DNA of 5,227 nt from assembly GCA_026397675.1 (NCBI GenBank), contig JAPLUH010000217.1:1-5227 (forward strand). Reading direction: 5' to 3'. Made by a program: the position numbers and the translations under genes. Position 1 is the first letter of the stretch. Every line of letters starts with the position of its first letter. Of this stretch, positions 1-5,227 are shown piece after piece. The notes below the pieces were generated by a model. It saw only the letters and a program-made list of their open reading frames with translations. It ran no database searches and was not told where the DNA came from. The stretch comes from Verrucomicrobiota bacterium (GTDB lineage Bacteria; Verrucomicrobiota; Verrucomicrobiia; Limisphaerales; UBA9464).

Positions 1-108
1 GGCCGCAGTGAGCATCGGAACGTCAACACCCCAGCCCCCCGCGCATCAGCGCGAAAGCGACTCCTGTCCCCACGTTCCCTGCGAACGCAGGACCGAACCC
101 GCGGAGCC
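1..108. repeat. Composite repeat core, copy A (diverged, cut by window edge)
   Basis: This segment aligns with 233-339 at an almost constant offset of 231-232. Positions 1-22 match 233-254 at about 15 of 22 bases. The 25-57 block (AACACCC, C-run, CGCGC hairpin, GAAAG) matches 256-287 with small gaps. Positions 81-108 match 312-339 at 23 of 28, ending in a shared CCGCGGAGCC. It carries a small hairpin: CGCGC at 40-44 and GCGCG at 49-53 around an ATCA loop. The stem is kept in copy B although the loop differs, which suggests that structure matters. The repeat may begin upstream of the window. The orientation and function are unknown. A palindromic intergenic repeat or remnant of a miniature mobile element is my inference. 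Confidence 0.6.
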
Positions 109-169
109 CTCCCCGAGGCACCAACCCCGGGCGCTAGCCTCAGAAAGTTTCCAGTAGGTAATATGTTGT

Positions 170-206
170 AGTGTCCACTTTTGTGTAAATAGGTGGGACC
201 GACCCC
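170..206. repeat. 37-bp near-perfect repeat, copy 1
   Basis: The element starts AGTGTCC and ends GGGACCGACCCC. It recurs at 366-402 with 36 of 37 bases identical; the only difference is A at 177 versus C at 373. This is far closer than the similarity between the flanking cores, so the 37-bp element is either under selection or was homogenised or inserted more recently. It contains an AT-rich middle (TTTTGTGTAAATA) between GC-rich ends. Related-looking sequences occur as dispersed intergenic repeats near IS200-like/REP-associated tyrosine transposases, but that link is a recollection and no transposase is present here. Confidence 0.85.
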
Positions 207-232
207 CAGGCGATTCGAGCGGAGCGGTGTCG

Positions 233-339
233 GGCCGTAGCGAGCCTTGGAGGCGAACACCCTCACCCCTCGCGCAAAGCGCGAAAGATCATCCTCCTCA
301 GAGCCTACTCAGCGAGCGGAGGCCCGATACCGCGGAGCC
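233..339. repeat. Composite repeat core, copy B (palindromic)
   Basis: This is the second, diverged copy of the core at 1-108. It contains a 6-bp hairpin (TCGCGC at 270-275, GCGCGA at 279-284, AAA loop). A longer inverted pair, 224-236 against 321-333, is complementary at 12 of 13 positions, and the exception would be a G.U wobble in RNA. The outer arm starts slightly before the region that can be aligned to copy A, because the matching part of A lies outside the window. Other short inverted pairs (CCTCC 293-297 with GGAGG 318-322; CTACTC 305-310 with GAGTAG 358-363) offer alternative folds. The palindromic design resembles a REP/BIME-like intergenic element. No protein-coding potential is evident. 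Confidence 0.6.
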
Positions 340-365
340 ACCGCAACGACAGCGGAAGAGTAGAG

Positions 366-402
366 AGTGTCCCCTTTTGTGTAAATAGGTGGGACCGACC
401 CC
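366..402. repeat. 37-bp near-perfect repeat, copy 2, next to RND gene
   Basis: This is the second copy of the element at 170-206, 196 bp downstream, with one mismatch (C373). Its 3' part places an in-frame TAG (386-388) and then a GTG (389-391) just ahead of the RND reading frame. It therefore closes that frame upstream and also creates a false extended start. It lies 58 bp before the preferred RND start, close enough to affect transcription or the 5' leader. I see no convincing -35/-10 pair in it. Confidence 0.85.
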
Positions 403-460
403 TTTTGAGTTCATCTCGGCGTTGAGTTTCTGGGCGCAAACCGGCTCACTTGTGAATCCA

Positions 461-3400
461 ATGATCCTGCCGCGCATTTCTATCCAGCGTCCCATCCTCG
501 CCTGGATGATGAATCTCGTGCTGGTGCTCTTTGGGTTGATTGGTTTGTCCCGTCTTCCCGTCCGCGAGTTGCCAGACATTGATCCGCCCATCGTTTCTGT
601 GACGACGATCTTCCCCGGCGCCAATGCGCAGGTGGTTGAGACCGAGGTGACCGAGCGTCTTGAGGAGGCCATCAATAATATCGAGGGCATCAAGACCTTA
701 CGCAGTGAAAGTAGGGAGAGTGTCAGTAGTATTTCAGTGGAGTTCGATCTTTCCCGGGATATCGACACCTCAGCTCAGGATGTCCGGGACCGGGTCTCCC
801 GCGTGCGCGGCGCGCTGCCCCGAGACATCCGCGAGCCCATCATTTCCAAGCAGGATTCCGATGCGCAGCCGATCCTTTGGATCGCTCTGAATAGCGAGCG
901 GTATTCCCCGCTAGAGATGACCACGCTCGCAGAAAAGCAAATCAAGCCCCGCTTCCAAGGGGTCACCGGCGTGTCCTCTATCACCATCGGTGGCGAGAAA
1001 CGCTATGCGATGCGGCTGTGGCTCGATTCGGCGCGGATGGCCGCCCGTCGCGTCACGGTATTGGATGTTCAGCAGGCGCTCCGGCAGCAGAACATCGAAT
1101 TGCCCAGCGGACGCGTGGAGAACCTGGACCGGGAAATGACCATCCAGACCCGCGGCGAGATGAAGTCGGTCGAGGAGTTCAACAACCTCGTGCTGCGGGC
1201 CGAAGGAGCCAACTTAGTGCGGCTCAAGGATGTGGGTCGGGCAGAGGACGGCGTTTCGGATTACCGCACCATCGCCCGCGCCTCCGGCAAACCCTGCGTT
1301 TTCTTGGGCGTCGTCAAGCAGGCCAAGGCCAACACGGTGAATGTGGCGCAATCCATCCGCGCGGAAATGGAGGCGATCCAACCCACCCTGCCTGACGGGG
1401 TGCAGATGACGGTGAGTTATGACTCGAGCATTTACGTCGAAAAAGCCATTAGCGAGGTGTGGGACACGCTGGCCATCGCCTTCGGTCTGGTAGTGCTCAT
1501 CATCTTTGTTTTTCTCCGTGATTTGCGGGCGACGTTCATCCCGATCGTGGCCATCCCGGTGTCTATCATTGGTACCTTTGCGGTGCTCCACCTCATGGGT
1601 TATTCGGTGAACATCCTCACCATGCTCGCGCTGGTGCTGGTCATCGGCATCGTGGTGGACGACGCCATCGTGGTGCTGGAAGCCATTTACCGGCACATCG
1701 AAGAGGGCATGAAACCCATGGCGGCAGCCTTCAAGGCCATGGACGAGATCAGCTTTGCTGTCATCGCTATCACCCTGTCGCTGGTGGCGGTTTTTACACC
1801 GCTGGCCTTCCAGAAAAGCACCACGGGCCGTCTCTTCGTGGAGTTCGCCGTGGCTGTCTCGGTTTCGGTGATCATCTCGGCGTTTGTCGCGCTCACCTTG
1901 TCGCCGGCCATCGCTGCTCGGGTGCTTAAGCCCATCCACGGCAAGAAGGCCACCGGGCTTTTCGCAGTGTTTGAGGCGATCCTCGATGCCGTGACTCGCG
2001 GCTACCTAAGTTCTCTGCGCTGGGCCCTGCGTCACCGCTTCCTGTCGGTGCTGGTGACCTTGGGAACCGTGGCCTTGATGATCTTTGCTTATCGAGGCTT
2101 GGATAAAGACTTTCTGCCGCAGGAGGACAAGAGCCGGATGTTTGCGGTCGTCCTCACTCCGAACGGTTCCACGAGTGAGTTTACCGACCGGCAGCTCCGC
2201 AAGGCCGAGGCCATCATTGCTAGCGTCCCGGAGGTAAAAAGTTACGGCGCCATTGTGGCCCCGGGCTTTAGTGGTCCCGGTCAGGCGTCGTTCGGAATTG
2301 TTTTTGTGACCTTCCAAGATCGCTCACTACGGAAACGCTCAACCCAGGAAATCGTCAACGGACCGGGTGGGATGTCGCAGCGTTTCTTTGCCGAGGTTGA
2401 AGGGGGCTTCGCTATTGCTAATCTTCCCAAGGCCATCGAGGTGGGCTTTAACAACTCGCCGTTCGAACTGGTGATCCAGAACCAGGACCTCGACACGCTC
2501 AATCAGACGGCGCAGGCGCTCTCGGCTCGTATTAGTGGACTGACCAACGCTGCGGGCCAACCTCTGCTCAAGAACATCCGGGTTAGCTATGAGGTGGACA
2601 AGCCCGAGCTGCGCCTCTCGGTGGATCGCAGTCGAGCCGCTGCGCTGGGGGTGAGCATCGAAGACATTTCTCGGACGCTTCAGATCCTCTTCGGTGGCCT
2701 GGATTTGAGTCGTATGAAGGTGGATGGCAAGGAGTACGAAGTCATCGCCCAGTTGGAGCGGGCCTCCCGACTCACACCGCAGGAGTTGGACACAGTGTAT
2801 GTCCGCAATCAGCGCGGGGAACTCATTCAGCTCAACGCCCTAGTAACTCGAACGTCCGGCGCGGCCCCCAATTCCATCAGCCACTACGGTCGACTCCGCA
2901 GCGCCAGCATCACGGCCTCTCCGGGCGGCACTCCCATTGGTGTGGTGGTGGAGCAAGTTCAGCCGCTCTTGAAAGATCTGCCGGCGGGCACTCTGCATGC
3001 GTGGGAAGGGGAAGCGAAGAACCTGGCCGACAGCACCGGTGAGATTTGGTTCGTGCTCGGTCTGGCCGCGATCATCGTCTACATGACCTTGGCTGCGCAG
3101 TTTGAGAGTCTGATCCATCCCTTCACGGTCATGCTGGCGTTGCCGTTGGCCGCGGTGGGCGCCTTCGGGTTGCTGTGGGTGCTGGCCTTCCTGGGCAAGA
3201 CCGGGGTGATCCCAGTGATCCCCTCCATGAACATCAACTTGTTCAGCCAAATCGGCCTAGTGCTCCTCATCGGGCTGGTGACCAAGAATTCGATCTTGTT
3301 GGTCGAATACGCCAATCAGCGCGCCCAACAGGGCATTGACCCAGTTTCGGCGATGATGGAAGCCGGCAAGGTTCGGCTACGGCCCATTCTCATGACGGCC

Positions 3401-3634
3401 TTTTCCACGGTGGAGGGCATCATGCCCATTGCCATTGGTTTTGGCGCGGGTGCCGAGAGTCGTCGTCCGATGGGCGTCGCGGTCGTGGGAGGCATGCTCA
3501 CCAGCACCTTCCTGACTCTGTATGTGATTCCGGTCGTCTACGTGCTGCTGGATCGCTGGTTTCCAACGCGGCCCATGCATTCCTCCGAACTCCTGCCGGA
3601 AGCCCCGACCCCGCAACCCGCCGTCGCCCACTAA
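461..3634 (+). CDS. RND multidrug efflux permease, HAE1/AcrB-like
   Basis: Predicted inner-membrane proton-antiport pump, exporting amphiphilic compounds as the trimeric engine of a tripartite adaptor/outer-membrane system. The 1057-residue product is normal for AcrB-type pumps (about 1050). It starts with the typical cytoplasmic helix (PRISIQRP) and TM1 at about 12-30. A large periplasmic porter loop spans about 32-333, TM2-TM6 fall at about 335-484, and TM7 at about 527-546. A second porter loop spans about 547-862, and TM8-TM12 about 864-1027. The proton-relay residues are all present: D400-D401 in TM4 (GIVVDDAIVV), K942 in TM10 (LVTKNSILLVEY), R972 and T979 (RLRPILMT). A Gly/Phe switch-loop-like segment lies at about 601-615. 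The ATG at 461 is preferred because family members begin near this point. GTG at 452 is possible, and GTG at 389 would add repeat-derived residues. No Shine-Dalgarno is visible. No adaptor gene precedes it in the window. The substrate cannot be deduced. Confidence 0.95.
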   Translation: MILPRISIQRPILAWMMNLVLVLFGLIGLSRLPVRELPDIDPPIVSVTTIFPGANAQVVETEVTERLEEAINNIEGIKTLRSESRESVSSISVEFDLSRDIDTSAQDVRDRVSRVRGALPRDIREPIISKQDSDAQPILWIALNSERYSPLEMTTLAEKQIKPRFQGVTGVSSITIGGEKRYAMRLWLDSARMAARRVTVLDVQQALRQQNIELPSGRVENLDREMTIQTRGEMKSVEEFNNLVLRAEGANLVRLKDVGRAEDGVSDYRTIARASGKPCVFLGVVKQAKANTVNVAQSIRAEMEAIQPTLPDGVQMTVSYDSSIYVEKAISEVWDTLAIAFGLVVLIIFVFLRDLRATFIPIVAIPVSIIGTFAVLHLMGYSVNILTMLALVLVIGIVVDDAIVVLEAIYRHIEEGMKPMAAAFKAMDEISFAVIAITLSLVAVFTPLAFQKSTTGRLFVEFAVAVSVSVIISAFVALTLSPAIAARVLKPIHGKKATGLFAVFEAILDAVTRGYLSSLRWALRHRFLSVLVTLGTVALMIFAYRGLDKDFLPQEDKSRMFAVVLTPNGSTSEFTDRQLRKAEAIIASVPEVKSYGAIVAPGFSGPGQASFGIVFVTFQDRSLRKRSTQEIVNGPGGMSQRFFAEVEGGFAIANLPKAIEVGFNNSPFELVIQNQDLDTLNQTAQALSARISGLTNAAGQPLLKNIRVSYEVDKPELRLSVDRSRAAALGVSIEDISRTLQILFGGLDLSRMKVDGKEYEVIAQLERASRLTPQELDTVYVRNQRGELIQLNALVTRTSGAAPNSISHYGRLRSASITASPGGTPIGVVVEQVQPLLKDLPAGTLHAWEGEAKNLADSTGEIWFVLGLAAIIVYMTLAAQFESLIHPFTVMLALPLAAVGAFGLLWVLAFLGKTGVIPVIPSMNINLFSQIGLVLLIGLVTKNSILLVEYANQRAQQGIDPVSAMMEAGKVRLRPILMTAFSTVEGIMPIAIGFGAGAESRRPMGVAVVGGMLTSTFLTLYVIPVVYVLLDRWFPTRPMHSSELLPEAPTPQPAVAH

Positions 3635-3638
3635 CTTC

Positions 3639-4865
3639 ATGACCATCGACTCCGCCAAAGGCCGTTCCGTTTCCGTCTGTTACGGCGGTTTCGCTCGCTG
3701 GGTAACTCTGGCGCTAGTGCTCCTCGCCTTGGGGTGCCGTGCGCCGCAGCCGCCAAAGCCGGTAGTTCTGTCGTCGGTTTTTCGCAGTGAGAAGCTCTCG
3801 GCCATCGACGGGGCCATCGTGCAATCCATCGCCTCCAATCGTTGCCCGGGCGGAGTCTTCTGGTTGGAGCGCAACGGGGTGGTGTATTCCAAGGCCTATG
3901 GGCACCGCTCGGTGGATCCATCGCTGGAGCAGGCCAGCCTGGACACGATTTATGATGCTGCCTCGCTCACCAAGGTGCTGGCCACGACGCCAGCGGTGGC
4001 CTGGCTGATTGAGCGCGGGCGCATCGACCCGGAGAAGCCCCTGGCCCATTATCTCCCGGCCTTCGCCGCCCACGGCAAGGAGGCCATTACGGTGCGGCAA
4101 GTTCTGACGCACGCTTCGGGATTGCGCCCCGGTTTGGGTGGCGGCGCTTGGAGCGGTTCCGACAAGGCCCTGGAACTGGCCTGCGATGAGAAGCCCACGC
4201 ATCCGCCCGACACCCGGTTCGTTTATTCCGACATTAATTTCATTCTCTTGGGTCATCTCGTGGAGAAGGTTTCGGGCCAGACCTTGGATGCCTTTTGCGA
4301 AGCCCACGTGTATCGACCTCTGAAGATGCGGGACACGGCTTACCGTCCCCTGCTGCACGGTCTGGCAGTCGACCGCATTGCCCCCACGGAACGGCGCGCC
4401 GATGGCACGTGTTTTCGCGGCGAGGTGCACGACCCGACGGCCCGAAAAATGGGCGGCGTGGCCGGACACGCGGGCTTATTCACGACCGCCGCCGACGTGG
4501 CCCGCTTCTGCCGCATGATGGATGCTGGCGGAACCCTGGAAGGGGTTCGGGTGTTCCGTCCGGAGACGGTGGCCCGCATGATCTCGGTGCAAACACCGCC
4601 GAATCTCCCGAAACGGGGTCTGGGCTGGGACATTGATTCGCCTTATGCCGGACCGCGCGGATCCCTCTTTCCGGTCGGATCGTTCGGCCATTCCGGATGG
4701 ACCGGCACCTCCCTGTGGCAAGATCCCGGCAGCCACACCTGGGTGATCTTCCTGAGCAATCGCAATCACCCCACCGAAGAGGGCAACATCCTAGCCCTCC
4801 GCCGCCAACTCGGCACCTTGGCAGCCGAGTCGTGGGTGGGAGTGGAATTCGGCTCTGTTCGATAG
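3639..4865 (+). CDS. Beta-lactamase-related serine hydrolase, predicted lipoprotein (PBP4B/YfeW-like)
   Basis: A 408-residue protein of the serine beta-lactamase/class C-like superfamily (Pfam PF00144 type). After a short charged N-terminus, a hydrophobic segment (about 20-32) ends in LLALGC, a lipobox-like site with C33 as the lipid-anchored residue. This implies a membrane-bound periplasmic enzyme. Catalytic motifs are SLTK (S109 nucleophile, K112), Y196-S197-D198 and H351-S352-G353. A family-typical HD followed by GGVAGHAGLF sits at 264-281, with LTHASGL upstream of YSD. The YSD...LLG context resembles E. coli PBP4B (YfeW) and the hydrolase domains fused to GH3 enzymes in other bacteria. 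Likely reactions are D-Ala-D-Ala peptide or ester hydrolysis. A true beta-lactamase is less likely because HSG replaces KTG. The ATG lies 4 bp after the pump's stop codon without a Shine-Dalgarno, suggesting cotranscription and translational coupling. The catalytic fold is certain; the substrate is unknown. Confidence 0.9.
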   Translation: MTIDSAKGRSVSVCYGGFARWVTLALVLLALGCRAPQPPKPVVLSSVFRSEKLSAIDGAIVQSIASNRCPGGVFWLERNGVVYSKAYGHRSVDPSLEQASLDTIYDAASLTKVLATTPAVAWLIERGRIDPEKPLAHYLPAFAAHGKEAITVRQVLTHASGLRPGLGGGAWSGSDKALELACDEKPTHPPDTRFVYSDINFILLGHLVEKVSGQTLDAFCEAHVYRPLKMRDTAYRPLLHGLAVDRIAPTERRADGTCFRGEVHDPTARKMGGVAGHAGLFTTAADVARFCRMMDAGGTLEGVRVFRPETVARMISVQTPPNLPKRGLGWDIDSPYAGPRGSLFPVGSFGHSGWTGTSLWQDPGSHTWVIFLSNRNHPTEEGNILALRRQLGTLAAESWVGVEFGSVR

Positions 4866-4945
4866 GATGGGTCGGCCGATCGGCAACTCCACCCTTGACC
4901 CTGCGAGGATTGCGGAGCCGGATAGTTCAAACTCCTGATTTTGCC
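4866..4945 (+). other. 80-bp spacer with short palindrome and weak promoter-like boxes
   Basis: This spacer separates the hydrolase from the pseudopilin gene. It holds a perfect 10-bp palindrome, GCCGATCGGC (4875-4884), 10 bp after the stop codon, but no following T-run, so a Rho-independent terminator is not supported. A TTGACC (-35-like, 4895-4900) and GATAGT (-10-like, 4921-4926) are 20 bp apart, longer than the usual 16-18, so a sigma70-type promoter for the downstream gene is only a weak possibility. Whether the pseudopilin gene is in the same transcript cannot be told. Confidence 0.25.
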
Positions 4946-5227
4946 ATGACACTCGGACTCTACCCGTCCCGGATTCGCCGGGGCTTCACCCTAATCGAAC
5001 TTCTGGTGGTCATCGCCATCATCGCCATTCTGGCTGGAATGCTCTTGCCGGCCTTGGCGAAGGCGAAGGCGAAGGCCAATTCGATTAAGTGCATTAACAA
5101 CGCCAAGTCGATGACGTTGTCGACCTTCATGTACTTGTCCGATCATGGCAAACCGGTGCCCTACAATGGGGCTGCGACCGCCAGCATGGACAATGCGTTA
5201 TGGGTGACCGTGCTGGCCACCAACTAT
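4946..5227 (+). CDS. Prepilin-type N-terminal methylation (pseudopilin-like) protein, 5' part
   Basis: The first 94 codons are present and the frame is still open at the window edge. The basic leader (residues 1-13, SRIRRG) is followed by FTLIELLVVIAIIAILAG. This is a class III signal with predicted prepilin-peptidase cleavage between G13 and F14, methylation of F14, and the conserved Glu at mature position 5 (E18). Residues 14-32 form the membrane helix and pseudopilus-packing segment. It is followed by LLPALAKAKAKANSIKCINNAKS, the arrangement found in the many type II secretion/pseudopilin-like proteins of Verrucomicrobiota and Planctomycetota. Residues 38-43 (AKAKAK) are encoded by three exact GCGAAG units (5057-5074). 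The ATG at 4946 is chosen because it gives a normal short leader; no Shine-Dalgarno is visible. The role may be a pilus or secretion pseudopilin, or an exported protein using this anchor. The C-terminal domain that would decide is outside the window. Confidence 0.92.
   Translation, partial: MTLGLYPSRIRRGFTLIELLVVIAIIAILAGMLLPALAKAKAKANSIKCINNAKSMTLSTFMYLSDHGKPVPYNGAATASMDNALWVTVLATNY

Larger units (their letters stand above)
1..460. other. Gene-free region made largely of repeats
   Basis: I find no convincing coding sequence before the RND gene. Two frames are open from position 1 (to a TAG at 169-171, and to a stop near 154-156). Their translations are Pro/Arg-rich, match no family I recognise, and run across DNA that recurs as the diverged repeat core, so I do not call a gene fragment. 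The stretch holds two copies of a composite repeat, listed separately as cores 1-108 and 233-339 and 37-bp elements 170-206 and 366-402. Linker DNA lies at 109-169, 207-232 and 340-365, followed by a unique 58-bp leader at 403-460. The 141-195 segment is noticeably more AT-rich than its surroundings. No tRNA, terminator or confident promoter could be identified. Confidence 0.75.

Noticed and set aside
1..171. Possible 3' end of a gene entering from the left
   Set aside because: Frames are open but the composition is uninformative and the DNA recurs as a diverged, gapped repeat at 233-339, which fits non-coding sequence better.
170..402. CRISPR array with 37-bp repeats
   Set aside because: There are only two repeat copies, 159 bp apart, and the intervening DNA is itself related to the sequence before the first copy. 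Spacers are far too long and no cas genes are visible.
403..460. Sigma70 promoter for the RND gene in the unique leader
   Set aside because: TTGAGT-like boxes occur at 404-409 and 422-427, but no acceptable -10 element follows at 16-18 bp.
298..768. Minus-strand open frame spanning repeat copy B, the 37-bp element and the 5' end of the pump gene
   Set aside because: It crosses non-coding repeat DNA and antisense pump sequence, is Ser/Arg-rich, and resembles no protein family.
1214..1939. Open frame of 241 codons on the minus strand inside the RND gene
   Set aside because: The product is a His/Asp/Arg-rich low-complexity chain with no domain. It lies fully antisense to a strongly conserved pump region and is what GC-rich codon use produces.
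3714..4469. Open frame of 251 codons on the minus strand inside the hydrolase gene
   Set aside because: It is antisense to the catalytic motifs of the hydrolase, has no recognisable family, and is explained by GC-rich third positions.
4875..4884. Rho-independent terminator at the palindrome after the hydrolase gene
   Set aside because: The 10-bp palindrome leaves no room for a proper loop and is not followed by a T-run.

Overview
The window looks like chromosomal DNA from a GC-rich Gram-negative bacterium, most likely Verrucomicrobiota (Limisphaerales/Pedosphaera-like). The best clue is the pseudopilin-type gene at the right edge. Its N-terminus (GFTLIELLVVIAIIAILAG, then LLPALAKAKAKA) is the form that is greatly expanded in Verrucomicrobiota and related PVC genomes. 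The absence of clear Shine-Dalgarno sequences before all three genes is also notable. The lineage is inferred from family knowledge, not from a marker gene.

Layout: (1) Positions 1-460 hold no convincing gene. Positions 1-402 are built from two diverged copies of a composite non-coding repeat. A hairpin-bearing core of about 107-108 bp (1-108 and 233-339) is followed each time by a near-identical 37-bp element (170-206 and 366-402). The second 37-bp element ends only 58 bp before the likely start of the next gene. (2) Positions 461-3634 encode a full-length, apparently intact RND efflux pump permease of the HAE1/AcrB type, with all the proton-relay residues present. (3) After a 4-bp gap, 3639-4865 encodes a predicted lipoprotein of the beta-lactamase-related serine hydrolase family (SxxK, YSD and HSG motifs; PBP4B/YfeW-like), probably cotranscribed with the pump. 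(4) After an 80-bp spacer, 4946-5227 is the 5' part of a prepilin-type N-terminal methylation protein that runs off the window.

The pump and the hydrolase form a plausible two-gene envelope unit: an inner-membrane proton-driven exporter plus a lipid-anchored periplasmic hydrolase. No periplasmic adaptor or TolC-like outer-membrane gene lies in the window. The usual upstream position of the adaptor is taken by the repeat region, so the rest of the tripartite pump must be further upstream or elsewhere. The most unusual part of the window is the composite repeat at the left. I see no clearly new multi-gene system.
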